From: an uncultured Clostridia bacterium
GTDB taxonomy: Bacteria > Bacillota > Clostridia > Christensenellales > Pumilibacteraceae
NCBI GenBank assembly: GCA_947089425.1
Contig: CAMUKG010000001.1
Span: 62,001 to 126,000 of the forward strand
DNA length: 64,000 bases
Direction: 5' to 3'
A program made the translations under genes and the position numbers. Below the pieces are notes generated by a model. It was not told the origin of the DNA. It searched no databases and was given only the letters and a program-made list of their open reading frames with translations. Shown here piece after piece: positions 1-7,973 of the stretch; positions within the stretch are counted from its first letter, which is position 1; each line of letters begins with the position of its first letter.

Positions 1-1
1 A

Positions 2-715
2 AAGGCTTTCGGAGAGGCTCATAAAGCAGAACTGTGCGAAACGTGCCACACTCGGCTTAAAACGAATCCGCTCAGAATAATAGATTGCAAAGTTTCGTCT
101 TGCAAAGCGGTTGTTGCAAACGCGCCGAGTATTCTCGACTATATTTGCGACGATTGCGCCGCTCATATGGAAAGATTGAAAACGTTGCTTACTGCGGCGG
201 GCATACCGTTTAAAGTCGATTCGGGAATTGTTCGCGGACTCGATTATTACACGAAAACGGTATTCGAATTCGTTACCGACGCGCTCGGAGCGCAAGGAAC
301 GGTGTGCGGCGGAGGTCGCTACGATAACCTTGTGGAATCGGTGGGCGGAAAGCATACTCCGTGCGTGGGGTTCGGAATGGGGTTAGAACGTTTGATTTTG
401 CTTAAAGAGGCGCTTAATTCGCCTTTCGCGCCCGAAAAACGTATAAAGGTTATGGCGGTTAGCCAGTCGCCCGAATTTGCCGACGACTGCACGGCGCTTG
501 TTCGCGATTTACGTAAAAACGGAATTTCCGCCGATTGCGACAATACGGGAAGAAGCTTGAAAGCGCAATTCAAGTTTGCCGATAAACAGGGCGCCGAATA
601 TGTTGCCGTAATAGGCGAGAGCGAAAAAGCGAGCGGAACCGTTACCGTTAAAAGGCTGTCGGACGGGCAGACGGAAAGTTGCGCAATAAGTTCGCTTGTC
701 GATTTTTTTGAATAA
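2..715 (+). CDS. hisS: Histidyl-tRNA synthetase, C-terminal part (5' end outside window)
   Basis: This is the last 237 codons of HisRS, the cytoplasmic class II enzyme that charges tRNA-His. The frame is open from base 2, so the ATG at 167 is internal. Seen in order: a Cys-containing insertion segment (ELCETCHTRL), the HisRS signature RGLDYYT (about 233-253), the GGGRYDNL substrate loop (about 308-331) and class II motif 3 as GMGLERL (about 374-394). A C-terminal anticodon-binding domain follows from about base 440 to the end. It is followed without a gap by tcdA. The family assignment is certain; only the length and start are unknown because the gene is cut by the window edge. Confidence 0.97.
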   Translation, partial: KAFGEAHKAELCETCHTRLKTNPLRIIDCKVSSCKAVVANAPSILDYICDDCAAHMERLKTLLTAAGIPFKVDSGIVRGLDYYTKTVFEFVTDALGAQGTVCGGGRYDNLVESVGGKHTPCVGFGMGLERLILLKEALNSPFAPEKRIKVMAVSQSPEFADDCTALVRDLRKNGISADCDNTGRSLKAQFKFADKQGAEYVAVIGESEKASGTVTVKRLSDGQTESCAISSLVDFFE

Positions 716-1408
716 ATGAACGAATTCGGCGGCAATCGAATGCAGCGCACCGAAAAGCTTATAGGGGCGGAAAACCAAGATAGGCTCAAAAATTCGTCAG
801 TACTCGTTGTGGGACTCGGCGGAGTAGGCGGTTGCGTTTTTGAAATGCTCGTTCGCGCGGGCGTTGGAAAGCTTACGGTAGTGGATTGCGACGCGTTTGA
901 CGAAACGAATTTAAACCGTCAGCTCCTTTGCACAGTTCGCAATATAGGACGGAAAAAAACGGAAGCGGCAGTTTTGCGCGCGGCGGAAATCGCGCCCGAT
1001 TGTAAAGTGAGCGGCAAATTCGTCAGGTTTTCCGAAGAGACTGCAAGCGATATATTTTCGGAACGATACGATTATGTTGCCGACTGTATCGACAGCGTTG
1101 TCGACAAAACGGCTTTAATAGTTCGAGCAAAGCAAAGCGGCATTCCCATAGTTTCGGCAATGGGTTCGGGAAATAGAATTATTCCTCGTTTCGAAGTGAG
1201 AGACATTTTTAAGACCGAAGGCGACGGACTTGCGCGCGTTATGCGAAAAAAATTGCGCGAAGCGGGAATAAGTTCGTTAAAAACAGTATGCGACGCCGGT
1301 CTTCCCGAAAAGCTTGACGGCGTGCCTGGCACTATAAGTTATGCGCCTAATATGGCGGGGTGCTTAATGGCTCAACAGATTGTTACGGATATAATATGGA
1401 AAGAATAG
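716..1408 (+). CDS. tcdA: tRNA threonylcarbamoyladenosine dehydratase (TcdA/CsdL, ThiF/E1-like)
   Basis: This is an E1-like ATP-dependent enzyme that cyclises the t6A modification at position 37 of ANN-decoding tRNAs to ct6A. The protein is 230 aa. It has the Rossmann nucleotide loop GLGGVGG at about residues 34-40, the D-x-D region in VVDCDAFD, the NLNRQ motif that contacts ATP, and a DCIDS segment near residue 123. The ATG at 716 directly abuts the hisS stop. An ATG at 740 just before RTEKLIG is an alternative with no better ribosome site, so the first eight residues are uncertain. Some ThiF relatives act in other sulfur or ubiquitin-like pathways, but the RTxxLIG start and the overall length fit TcdA. 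Confidence 0.88.
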   Translation: MNEFGGNRMQRTEKLIGAENQDRLKNSSVLVVGLGGVGGCVFEMLVRAGVGKLTVVDCDAFDETNLNRQLLCTVRNIGRKKTEAAVLRAAEIAPDCKVSGKFVRFSEETASDIFSERYDYVADCIDSVVDKTALIVRAKQSGIPIVSAMGSGNRIIPRFEVRDIFKTEGDGLARVMRKKLREAGISSLKTVCDAGLPEKLDGVPGTISYAPNMAGCLMAQQIVTDIIWKE

Positions 1409-1830
1409 AATATTGCACAGTTCACTCACGAAAAAAAAACAGGTATTACGTTAAGATTGTTAAAAACGCAAAATGCGAAGGGTGTAAGGCGTGCGGCTTC
1501 GGGCGAAAAAATCATTTGATTTTGCCCGCCGTTTCAAAAGTGGATTGCGAAGCGGGCGACAGCGTAGCGGTTGCAATGCCCGAAAAGCAAGTTAAAGGTT
1601 CTTATTTGTATTTATATCTTTTACCGCTTATATTTTTGTTCGCAGGACTTGTTATACCGATTTCAGTTGGTGAAAAAGCAATGTTTTTAGGCGGCGCAAT
1701 AGGACTTATTGCTAGTATTCCCGTAATGTATCTTATAGAAAGACTTTATCGTCGTCGAAAGAAGTATTTGCCCGTTATAGTCGGCAAACTATCAAACACC
1801 GAAAAACCATTAGAAGGAGAAAATATATGA
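1396..1830 (+). CDS. SoxR-reducing/RseC-MucC family membrane protein
   Basis: This is a 144-aa member of the RseC/MucC (SoxR-reducing) family, whose members are membrane proteins often linked to the Rnf complex or redox sensing. The N-terminal half is soluble and has a closely spaced cysteine motif, CEGCKACG, at about residues 25-32, a possible metal or Fe-S site. Two hydrophobic segments follow (about 70-90 and 95-115) and then a basic RLYRRRKK tail on the likely cytoplasmic side. The start at 1396 overlaps the end of tcdA by 13 bases. The stop overlaps the glyA start (ATGA), so it is translationally coupled inside the hisS-glyA run. The exact role in this organism cannot be read from sequence. 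Confidence 0.75.
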   Translation: MERIEYCTVHSRKKNRYYVKIVKNAKCEGCKACGFGRKNHLILPAVSKVDCEAGDSVAVAMPEKQVKGSYLYLYLLPLIFLFAGLVIPISVGEKAMFLGGAIGLIASIPVMYLIERLYRRRKKYLPVIVGKLSNTEKPLEGENI

Positions 1831-3083
1831 TAGACCTTAAACTTATAGCCGCAACCGACCCCGAGTGCGCCGCCGCTATGAAACGCGAGCTTGTGCGTCA
1901 GCGCGAGAATATAGAGCTTATAGCAAGCGAGAATTTTGTGTCGCCTGCCGTTATGGCGGCAGTAGGTTCGCATTTAACGAATAAATACGCCGAAGGTTAC
2001 AGCGGAAAGCGGTATTACGGCGGGTGCGCATATGTTGACGAGGTGGAGGATCTTGCCATAGAAAGAGCAACTAAGCTTTTCGATTGCAACTATGCGAATG
2101 TTCAGCCGCACAGCGGAGCGAATGCGAATTTGGCGGTTTATTTTGCGCTTTTAAACGTGGGCGATACAGTGCTCGGCATGAATCTTGCGCACGGCGGACA
2201 TCTTACGCACGGCAGTCCCGTGAATTTTTCGGGCAAGAACTATAACATAGTGCCCTACGGCGTAAGCGACAAAGACGAAACCATCGACTACGACGCTTTG
2301 GCAAAACTTGCGAAAGAAAAGAAGCCCAAAATGATTATAGCGGGTGCGAGCGCGTATTCGCGCGTAATCGATTTCAAACGTTTCCGCGAAATCGCCGACA
2401 GCGTGGGCGCTTATTTAATGGTTGACGTTGCACATATTGCGGGGCTTATAGTTACGGGAAATCACCCGTCGCCTTTTCCGTATGCGCATGTCGTAACCAC
2501 GACAACTCACAAAACTTTAAGAGGACCTCGCGGCGGTATGATACTTTGCAACGACGAGGAAATAGCGAAAAAAATCAACAAAGCCGTTTTTCCCGGAACG
2601 CAGGGCGGACCCCTAATGCACGTTATAGCGGGGAAAGCGGTTGCGCTCAAAGAGGCGGCTTCTCCCGAATTTAAAGCATATCAAACTAAGGTTAAAGAGA
2701 ACGCTCAAGCTCTTGCCAAAGGTTTTATTTCCGAAGGCATTAAGCTTGTGTCGGGCGGCACCGACAACCACTTGATGCTTTTAAAGCTCGCAGAACACGA
2801 TACGACTGGTAAAGAAATAGAAGCTTTGCTCGATAAATGCCGCATAACGGTGAACAAGAACACTATTCCCAACGATCCGCAATCGCCGTTTATCACTAGC
2901 GGAATACGCATAGGAACTCCGAGCGTTACAACTCGCGGCATGGGGGAAAACGAAATGAAACTCATAGCCACGCTCATAGCTCGCGTAATAAAAGAAAAAG
3001 AAAGCGCTTTACCGTCGGTTACCGCAAAAGTGGCGGAACTTACCGAAAGATTTCCTCTTTACGCTCACGACGTTGCGGAATAA
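1827..3083 (+). CDS. glyA: Serine hydroxymethyltransferase
   Basis: This PLP enzyme converts serine and tetrahydrofolate to glycine and 5,10-methylene-THF, the main one-carbon source. The protein is 418 aa, the normal bacterial length. It begins with the typical segment containing IELIASENF (about residues 29-37). It has the [11 protein letters not shown] motif and the PLP-binding lysine in [14 protein letters not shown] (Lys near residue 229). An AGAAGGAGA ribosome site lies just before the ATG, inside the end of the rseC-like gene. folD at 31844 belongs to the same one-carbon pathway. No anomaly was seen. Confidence 0.98.
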   Translation: MIDLKLIAATDPECAAAMKRELVRQRENIELIASENFVSPAVMAAVGSHLTNKYAEGYSGKRYYGGCAYVDEVEDLAIERATKLFDCNYANVQPHSGANANLAVYFALLNVGDTVLGMNLAHGGHLTHGSPVNFSGKNYNIVPYGVSDKDETIDYDALAKLAKEKKPKMIIAGASAYSRVIDFKRFREIADSVGAYLMVDVAHIAGLIVTGNHPSPFPYAHVVTTTTHKTLRGPRGGMILCNDEEIAKKINKAVFPGTQGGPLMHVIAGKAVALKEAASPEFKAYQTKVKENAQALAKGFISEGIKLVSGGTDNHLMLLKLAEHDTTGKEIEALLDKCRITVNKNTIPNDPQSPFITSGIRIGTPSVTTRGMGENEMKLIATLIARVIKEKESALPSVTAKVAELTERFPLYAHDVAE

Positions 3084-3118
3084 TTTTGTTTATTTGAGCG
3101 GGTGGTAAATAAAAATAT

Positions 3119-4321
3119 ATGAACAAAAACTCAAATTACAGACAGGTGTACCTCGACCATTCGGCAACCACGCCCGTAGACGAGCGAGTTTTGAACGAAA
3201 TGCTCCCATATTTTTCTGACAAGTTCGGAAACGCAAATTCGATTCACGGTTTCGGCTCCGAAGCCGCGCTTGCCGTCGATACGGCGCGCAGAAAAATCGC
3301 CAAGCTCATAGACGCCAAGCATACCGAAATATATTTCACTTCCGGCGGAACCGAAGCGGACAACTGGGCGCTTAAAGGCGTCGCGTTTGCGAGAAGAGAC
3401 AGGGGAAAACATATTATAACGAGTTCGATAGAACACGCCGCAATTATGGCGTCTTGCAAACAGCTCGAAGCGCAGGGATACGAGCTCACATATTTGTCCG
3501 TGAACGAAAAAGGGCTCGTGAGTCCCGCCGAACTGAAAAAGGCGTTGCGTTCCGACACAATTCTCGTGTCGGTTATGCTTGCCAATAACGAAGTGGGCAC
3601 CGTTCAACCCGTTAAAGAGCTGTGCGAAATTACTCATGAGGCAGGCGTGCTGTTTCACACCGACGCAGTGCAGGCAATGGGAAGCATTCCCGTGTCGGTT
3701 AAAGATTTAGGCGTGGATATGCTAACGTTTTCGGCTCACAAATTCTACGGTCCCAAAGGCGTGGGCGCTTTGTATATCAAAGGAGGAGTAAAACCCGATA
3801 AATTCGTGGTTGGCGGACATCAAGAAAGAACTATGCGAGGCGGAACAACAAACGTTCCTTGCGTTGCGGGAATGGCTAAGGCTTTGGAACTTGCCGTAGA
3901 AAATCTTGACGAAAATGCAAAGCATATAAAAAGCTTGCGCGATTATTTCGTTTCCGAAGTCGAGAAAAAAATACCTCACGTTATTTATAACGGCGACAGA
4001 GAAAAACGATTGCCGCAAAACGCAAATTTTTCGTTCGAATTCATAGAGGGCGAGTCGCTTTTATTAAATCTCGACCTTTGCGGAATAGCGTGTTCGTCGG
4101 GTTCGGCATGTTCGTCGGGTTCGCTCGAACCGTCGCATGTGTTGCTCGCTATGGGCTTAAAGCATGAGACCGCGCACGGGAGCATAAGATTTACTTTCGG
4201 AAAAGGGAACACGAAAGAAGACGTTGATTACACGGTTGAAAAACTAATTGAAATAGTCGGTAAGTTGCGCGCGATTTCGCCGCTGTTTGCCGAATTTAAA
4301 GAAGGAATAATAAATGTATAA
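3119..4321 (+). CDS. iscS: Cysteine desulfurase (NifS/IscS family)
   Basis: This PLP enzyme removes sulfur from cysteine and passes it as persulfide to Fe-S scaffold or tRNA-thiolation partners. The protein is 400 aa. Seen: YLDHSATTPVD near the N-terminus, HTDAVQA in the cofactor site, the PLP lysine in SAHKFYGPKG (about residue 206), and the mobile-loop cysteine in SSGSACSSGSLEPSHVL (about 328-344). It is directly followed, with an 8-base overlap, by a U-type scaffold, the NifS-NifU/IscU pairing expected for housekeeping Fe-S assembly. No iscR-like regulator lies in front. The upstream 35 bases show no clear terminator. The symbol could equally be nifS. Confidence 0.93.
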   Translation: MNKNSNYRQVYLDHSATTPVDERVLNEMLPYFSDKFGNANSIHGFGSEAALAVDTARRKIAKLIDAKHTEIYFTSGGTEADNWALKGVAFARRDRGKHIITSSIEHAAIMASCKQLEAQGYELTYLSVNEKGLVSPAELKKALRSDTILVSVMLANNEVGTVQPVKELCEITHEAGVLFHTDAVQAMGSIPVSVKDLGVDMLTFSAHKFYGPKGVGALYIKGGVKPDKFVVGGHQERTMRGGTTNVPCVAGMAKALELAVENLDENAKHIKSLRDYFVSEVEKKIPHVIYNGDREKRLPQNANFSFEFIEGESLLLNLDLCGIACSSGSACSSGSLEPSHVLLAMGLKHETAHGSIRFTFGKGNTKEDVDYTVEKLIEIVGKLRAISPLFAEFKEGIINV

Positions 4322-4694
4322 CGAACGTGTTATAAAAGAATTTTCGAATCCGCAAAACGCGGGCGAATTGAAAGACGCCAACGCAATAGGGCAAGTTGGC
4401 AATGCTTCTTGCGGCGATATAATGAAAATTTTCATGAAGATAAATTCGGACAACGTGATAGAAGACGTGAGTTTTCAAACTTTCGGATGCGCGGCGGCAA
4501 TAGCCACTTCGTCGGTTGCCACTGCTATGATAAAAGGTAAAACGGTGGATGAAGCCTTGAAAATAACAAACTCCCAAGTAGTTGAAGAACTCGGCGGTTT
4601 GCCCGCTCAAAAGCTACATTGTTCGGTTCTTGCCGAAGAAGCGATTAAAGCGGCAATACAAGACTATCTGAAAAAATACAAAAAAGAGAATTAA
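4314..4694 (+). CDS. iscU: Fe-S cluster scaffold protein, IscU/NifU N-terminal type
   Basis: This 126-aa scaffold is where the partner desulfurase delivers sulfur and a 2Fe-2S or 4Fe-4S cluster is built before transfer. The three ligand cysteines are visible in their usual contexts: GNASCGD (about residue 34), FGCAAA (about 60) and LHCSVLAEEAI (about 103). The LPxxKxHCS element is present as LPAQKLHCS. Its length matches stand-alone IscU; there is no C-terminal Nfu domain. The start codon lies eight bases inside the desulfurase gene, so translation is coupled. After the stop there is a TATAAT at 4700-4705 without a convincing -35. Confidence 0.92.
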   Translation: MYNERVIKEFSNPQNAGELKDANAIGQVGNASCGDIMKIFMKINSDNVIEDVSFQTFGCAAAIATSSVATAMIKGKTVDEALKITNSQVVEELGGLPAQKLHCSVLAEEAIKAAIQDYLKKYKKEN

Positions 4695-4724
4695 ACGCAT
4701 ATAATTTGTTGTGTGCGAACATAC

Positions 4725-4741
4725 TACCTCTAACGGAGGTA
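4725..4741 (+). promoter_or_regulatory. Small hairpin covering the ribosome binding site of the YtxH-like gene
   Basis: TACCTC (4725-4730) and GAGGTA (4736-4741) are exact complements around a 5-base loop. The right arm contains the GGAGG Shine-Dalgarno of the gene starting at 4751. The six-base stem is short, so the effect may be modest. What is seen is a perfect anti-Shine-Dalgarno pairing; that it controls translation is inference. Confidence 0.4.
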
Positions 4742-4750
4742 AGACACGGC

Positions 4751-4933
4751 ATGAAAAATTCAATGTTTTTAGGCTTAGCTTTGGGTATGGTTGCGGGAGC
4801 TTGCCTTGCGAGCAACAGCCAGAAAACTCGCCAAATGGTGAGCGGCGCCCAAGAGCAAATCAAAAGCAAGTTTTGCCCGCAAAATAACGAACAGCAAAAC
4901 TGCGAAAATTGCCAGAACGAGCAAAACTACTAA
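4751..4933 (+). CDS. Small YtxH-like membrane-anchored protein
   Basis: This is a 60-aa protein with an N-terminal hydrophobic glycine/alanine-rich segment (FLGLALGMVAGACLA, about residues 6-20). A polar Gln/Asn/Cys-rich tail follows, ending in pairs such as QNCENCQ. This resembles YtxH-domain proteins, small single-span proteins of unknown function in Firmicutes. The start at 4751 is chosen over an upstream ATG at 4706 because GGAGG lies 12 bases before it and the membrane segment then sits at the N-terminus. The four cysteines in the tail (CPQ, NC, NC) could bind metal, but this is speculative. A terminator follows directly. Confidence 0.65.
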   Translation: MKNSMFLGLALGMVAGACLASNSQKTRQMVSGAQEQIKSKFCPQNNEQQNCENCQNEQNY

Positions 4934-4943
4934 TCAAGAATAA

Positions 4944-4977
4944 AAAAGCGGAAGATTAAAACAACTTCCGTTTTTTT
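4944..4977 (+). terminator. Rho-independent terminator after the hisS-ytxH-like run
   Basis: CGGAAG (4949-4954) pairs with CTTCCG (4965-4970). The pairing extends by a G-T and several A-T pairs, and the hairpin is followed by seven T residues. It lies immediately after the small YtxH-like gene and before the next promoter at 5011. Confidence 0.85.
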
Positions 4978-5010
4978 ATTTTGTGAATAATATTCTAAGT
5001 GTCCAAAAGC

Positions 5011-5039
5011 TTGCTTATTTAAGATTTTAATGTTATAAT
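5011..5039 (+). promoter_or_regulatory. Vegetative promoter for ruvX
   Basis: The -35 is TTGCTT (5011-5016) and the -10 is TATAAT (5034-5039), with a 17-base spacer. The predicted start near 5046 leaves a leader of about 54 bases before the GTG at 5100. It follows a terminator, so it should define a new transcription unit (ruvX and the DUF1292 gene). Confidence 0.8.
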
Positions 5040-5099
5040 AACAAGTGAAAAAGTTTGTTTTTAACGTTATGTTGCAACTTTGCAAATGAGGAATAAAAC

Positions 5100-5519
5100 G
5101 TGAGAATTTTGGCAATCGATTACGGCGACGCTCGAATAGGACTTGCGCTGAGCGACGAAAGCGAAACGCTTGCAAGTCCGCTCGGCACATATAAATCGCA
5201 AACTATGCGAAAGGATATAGACGCTATCGCCGCAATAGCCAAAGAAAACGGCGCGGGACTCATAGTGCTAGGTCTTCCTTTGAATATGGACGGTACGCGT
5301 GGAGAACGCGCGAGCAAAACCGAAAGCTTCGGCAAAGTTCTCGAAAAAGTCAGCGGCTTAAAGGTTGTGTATAAAGACGAGCGATTAACCACAGTGAGCG
5401 CGGAAAAAACGCTGATTGAATGCAATATGCGCCGAGAAAAGCGCAAACAGGTTATAGATACTCTTTCCGCACAGATAATTTTGCAAAGTTATCTCGATGC
5501 GCAAAAACGTATAAAATAA
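5100..5519 (+). CDS. ruvX: Holliday junction resolvase-like / pre-16S rRNA nuclease (YqgF/RuvX)
   Basis: This 139-aa RNase H-fold protein of the YqgF family was first proposed as a resolvase and has been shown in E. coli to process the 16S rRNA 5' end. It starts with the catalytic strand LAIDYGDARIGLALSD (Asp7). It has the GLPLNMDGTRGERA segment (about residues 58-71), the second acidic site in YKDERLTT (about 91-98) and a final catalytic Asp near DTLSAQIILQ (about 120). The start is GTG with GAGGAA nine bases upstream. It is followed by a DUF1292 gene, the same order as yrrK-yrzB in Bacillus. Confidence 0.93.
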   Translation: MRILAIDYGDARIGLALSDESETLASPLGTYKSQTMRKDIDAIAAIAKENGAGLIVLGLPLNMDGTRGERASKTESFGKVLEKVSGLKVVYKDERLTTVSAEKTLIECNMRREKRKQVIDTLSAQIILQSYLDAQKRIK

Positions 5520-5537
5520 AAAAACGGAGTTATTAAA

Positions 5538-5948
5538 ATGGAAGAAAACAATGCGAACGTGGAAATTTTCGAAGAAGATTCTGTTATCGAGTTATTCGAC
5601 GAAAACGAACAGGCGGTTAAGTTTCTCGAAATTGCCAGCATAGAGCTCGACGGCAAATTTTACGAGCTTTTGCAACCCGCCGAACCCATGGAAGGAATAG
5701 GCGAGGACGAGGCTGTTATTTTCGAATATACCGTAAGCGACGACACTCCCGACGAGCGCAATTTTACCCCGCTGTTCGACGAGGAACTTTTGGAAAGAGT
5801 GTTTAACGAATATCTTAAAGCGGTAAGCGAATACGATTGCGACTGTTGCGACGATTGTTGCGGAGACGATTGCGATTGCGGACACGGCGAGCACGAATGC
5901 GACAACGAATGCAATTGTCATTGTCACCACGAGCACAAAGATAAATAA
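5538..5948 (+). CDS. DUF1292 protein with a cysteine/histidine-rich C-terminal tail
   Basis: This is a 136-aa acidic protein. Residues about 13-95 look like the DUF1292 (YrzB) domain: strands with FEEDSVIELFDENE, FLEIASIELDGKFYELLQP and EDEAVIFEY, then FxxxFDEELLERVFNEYL. The function of the family is not established. Unusually, residues 100-133 hold 11 Cys and 6 His among Asp/Glu/Gly, for example CDCCDDCC and CNCHCHH, a composition expected of a metal-binding tail. The ribosome site is ACGGAG, with the ATG at 5538. It follows ruvX by 18 bases and precedes the rpsB promoter. I see no terminator after it. Confidence 0.8.
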   Translation: MEENNANVEIFEEDSVIELFDENEQAVKFLEIASIELDGKFYELLQPAEPMEGIGEDEAVIFEYTVSDDTPDERNFTPLFDEELLERVFNEYLKAVSEYDCDCCDDCCGDDCDCGHGEHECDNECNCHCHHEHKDK

Positions 5949-5976
5949 GAATATTTCCAAACATTGCCGAAAACAT

Positions 5977-6005
5977 TTGCATATCTTTTTTTAATGTGAT
6001 ATAAT
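5977..6005 (+). promoter_or_regulatory. Strong vegetative promoter for the rpsB-tsf operon
   Basis: The -35 is TTGCAT (5977-5982) and the -10 is TATAAT (6000-6005), with a 17-base spacer and a T-rich spacer interior. The predicted start is near 6012. This leaves an unusually long leader of about 117 bases before the rpsB ATG at 6129. Confidence 0.82.
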
Positions 6006-6011
6006 TGTTCA

Positions 6012-6128
6012 GGTTTTGAATACACACCCGCTTCGGATTCGTTTTTCTGTTGCTTAAGGTAAATTTTTTCATGCCTTATTCTCGAAACGAAGTTGATGGG
6101 CGGGGAGGTACAAACAGGAGGTATAAAC
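6012..6128 (+). promoter_or_regulatory. Structured 5' leader of rpsB (candidate S2 autoregulatory region)
   Basis: The leader can fold through CCCGC (6027-6031) with GCGGG (6100-6104) and TTCGTTT (6038-6044) with AAACGAA (6085-6091), stacked around an internal loop. The right arm ends next to a GGGGAGG at about 6102-6108. The true ribosome site AGGAGG lies at 6116-6121. Ribosomal protein operons are often self-regulated through such leaders, but I do not recognise a described motif here, so regulation is inference. Confidence 0.4.
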
Positions 6129-6938
6129 ATGGCAAACGTTGTTTCTATGAAACAACTTCTGGAAGCGGGCGTGCATTTCGGGCACCCCACCAGAAAGTGG
6201 AATCCCAAGATGAAGAAGTACATCTACACGGCGAGAAATGATATTTATATCATAAATCTCGAAAAGACGGTAGGGCTTATCGACGAAGCGTACGCGTTCA
6301 TTAAGGAAGTGGCTGCAAGCGGAAAAAATATTCTTTTCGTAGGCACCAAAAAACAGGCACAGGAAGCGATAGCTCAGGAGGCTACCAAATGCGGAATGTT
6401 CTACATGAAATCCCGTTGGCTCGGCGGCACGCTTACTAATTTCACCACAATCCGTTCGAGAATAGAGCGTCTTAACAAGCTCAATCAAATGGAAAAGATG
6501 AACGAATTCAACGTTCTTCCCAAAAAAGAAGTTATAAAACTCATTGCCGAGCGCGATAAGTTGGAGGAAAATTTAGGCGGCATAAAAGATATGCGCACGT
6601 TGCCCGGAGCTCTTTTTGTGGTCGACCCGCAAAAGGAACACCTTGCGGTGGCGGAAGCGCGCAGTCTCAATATCCCTATTGTTGGAATTGTGGACACAAA
6701 CTGCAATCCAGACGAAGTAGACTACGTTATACCAGGCAACGACGACGCCATTCGCGCAATAAAACTCATTGCGGGAGCTATGGCAGACGCCGTTATAGAG
6801 GCGCGCGAGGGCGAGGAAGGTCTTGCAGCTCGTCGTCAGATAGAAGCTCAAATGGCTGAGGAAAAGGCTCGCGAAGCTATCGAAGCGGGCGAGAAAACCG
6901 AAGAGCAAGTTGTCGAAACGGCAACCGAGTCGGTTTAA
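6129..6938 (+). CDS. rpsB: 30S ribosomal protein S2
   Basis: S2 is a late-assembling protein of the small subunit that interacts with S1 binding. The protein is 269 aa. It has the signature [15 protein letters not shown] (about residues 14-28), then [12 protein letters not shown], a coiled-coil insert, and the conserved end region [17 protein letters not shown] and IPGNDDA. The C-terminus extends about 35 residues as a charged Glu/Ala-rich helix beyond the usual core. The start at 6129 is fixed by the AGGAGG eight bases upstream and the homologous N-terminus; the upstream in-frame ATG at 6093 is not used. tsf follows 15 bases later with its own GGAGG. Confidence 0.98.
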   Translation: MANVVSMKQLLEAGVHFGHPTRKWNPKMKKYIYTARNDIYIINLEKTVGLIDEAYAFIKEVAASGKNILFVGTKKQAQEAIAQEATKCGMFYMKSRWLGGTLTNFTTIRSRIERLNKLNQMEKMNEFNVLPKKEVIKLIAERDKLEENLGGIKDMRTLPGALFVVDPQKEHLAVAEARSLNIPIVGIVDTNCNPDEVDYVIPGNDDAIRAIKLIAGAMADAVIEAREGEEGLAARRQIEAQMAEEKAREAIEAGEKTEEQVVETATESV

Positions 6939-6953
6939 AGGAGGAAACATACA

Positions 6954-7877
6954 ATGGCTTTTACTGCTAAAGACGTTGCAAAATTGAGAGAACAAACGGG
7001 CGCGGGCATGATGGACTGCAAAAAAGCTCTTACCGCTACCGACGGTGACATGGAAAAAGCGGCGGAGTTTTTGCGCGAGCAAGGCGTGAATATCGCCGCA
7101 AAGAAAGCTTCCCGCATTGCAAGCGAGGGCGCCGTTGCCGCTTTTGTGAGCGCCGACGGCAAAATCGGCGCTTTGGCGGAAGTTAACTGCGAGTCCGATT
7201 TCGTTGCAAAATCAGACCCGTTTGTTGAACTCAGCACGGCGGTTGCTCGTCAGGTCGCGGAAACAAATCCCGCCGACCTCGACACTCTTCTTTCTTCTAA
7301 AGTAAACGGCGGTTCCACCGTTACCGACCTTGTAAATAACGCCACCGCGAAAATCGGCGAAAAGCTTTCGGTTCGCAGATTCGTTCGTTTTGAAACAAAG
7401 AGCGGCAAACAGGAATTCTATTTGCATATGGGCGGAAAAATCGGCGTGCTTTTGGAAATGGCTACCGATAAAGATTTGAACTCGAACGAAGAGTTCGCAA
7501 CCATGTGCCACGATATTGCGATGCACATTGCGGCTTCGTCGCCCAGATACGTGTATCCCGACGAGGTTCCCGCGCAGGAGACCGAACACGAAAAAGAAAT
7601 TCTTACCACCCAAGCGCTTAACGAGGGCAAGCCTGCCGCAGTGGTTGAAAAAGTAATCGCGGGCAGAATTAAAAAGTTCTTTAAAGAAATTTGCTTGGCA
7701 GAGCAAGAGTTTGTTAAAAATCCCGACGTAACTGTTGGGCAACTCGTAGCCGACTTTGCCAAAAAGGCTGGTTGCGCCGTTAAAATCGTTCGCTTCGCTT
7801 GCTTCGTTATGGGCGAAGGCCTTGAAAAGAAAGTCGATAATCTTGCCGAAGAAGTGGCAAAAATGCAAAATAAATAA
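6954..7877 (+). CDS. tsf: Elongation factor Ts
   Basis: EF-Ts is the nucleotide exchange factor that releases GDP from EF-Tu. The protein is 307 aa. The N-terminal UBA-like domain carries the signature VAKLREQTGAGMMDCKKAL (about residues 8-26). The core contains the TDFV-type motif as CESDFVAKSD (about 81-90) that inserts into EF-Tu, and a second half with AMHIAAS. Within the rpsB-tsf pair the spacing is short and a terminator follows, so the two probably form a two-gene mRNA with some readthrough into pyrH. Confidence 0.98.
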   Translation: MAFTAKDVAKLREQTGAGMMDCKKALTATDGDMEKAAEFLREQGVNIAAKKASRIASEGAVAAFVSADGKIGALAEVNCESDFVAKSDPFVELSTAVARQVAETNPADLDTLLSSKVNGGSTVTDLVNNATAKIGEKLSVRRFVRFETKSGKQEFYLHMGGKIGVLLEMATDKDLNSNEEFATMCHDIAMHIAASSPRYVYPDEVPAQETEHEKEILTTQALNEGKPAAVVEKVIAGRIKKFFKEICLAEQEFVKNPDVTVGQLVADFAKKAGCAVKIVRFACFVMGEGLEKKVDNLAEEVAKMQNK

Positions 7878-7896
7878 AAACGCTTATTATTTTGGC

Positions 7897-7931
7897 GGGA
7901 CACCGAACAAACCGTTTTGGTGTCCCATTCT
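7897..7931 (+). terminator. Probable Rho-independent terminator after tsf
   Basis: GGGACACC (7897-7904) pairs exactly with GGTGTCCC (7919-7926), with further imperfect pairing in the loop, followed by ATTCTTTTA. The T tract is interrupted, so termination may be partial. No clear promoter was found between here and pyrH at 7974. Confidence 0.7.
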
Positions 7932-7973
7932 TTTATAAAGAAAAATGTTTGAAAACGGCGGAGGATAAACGGA

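Noticed and set aside
4091..4123. 15-base direct repeat TGTTCGTCGGGTTCG in the cysteine desulfurase
   Set aside because: It encodes CSSGS twice within the family's normal active-site loop (C-S-S-G-S-A-C-S-S-G-S). Related enzymes show a similar loop, so it is not a mobile or regulatory repeat.
4700..4705. Independent promoter before the YtxH-like gene
   Set aside because: TATAAT is present but nothing resembling a -35 lies 16-18 bases upstream (TACAAA). Not listed as a promoter.
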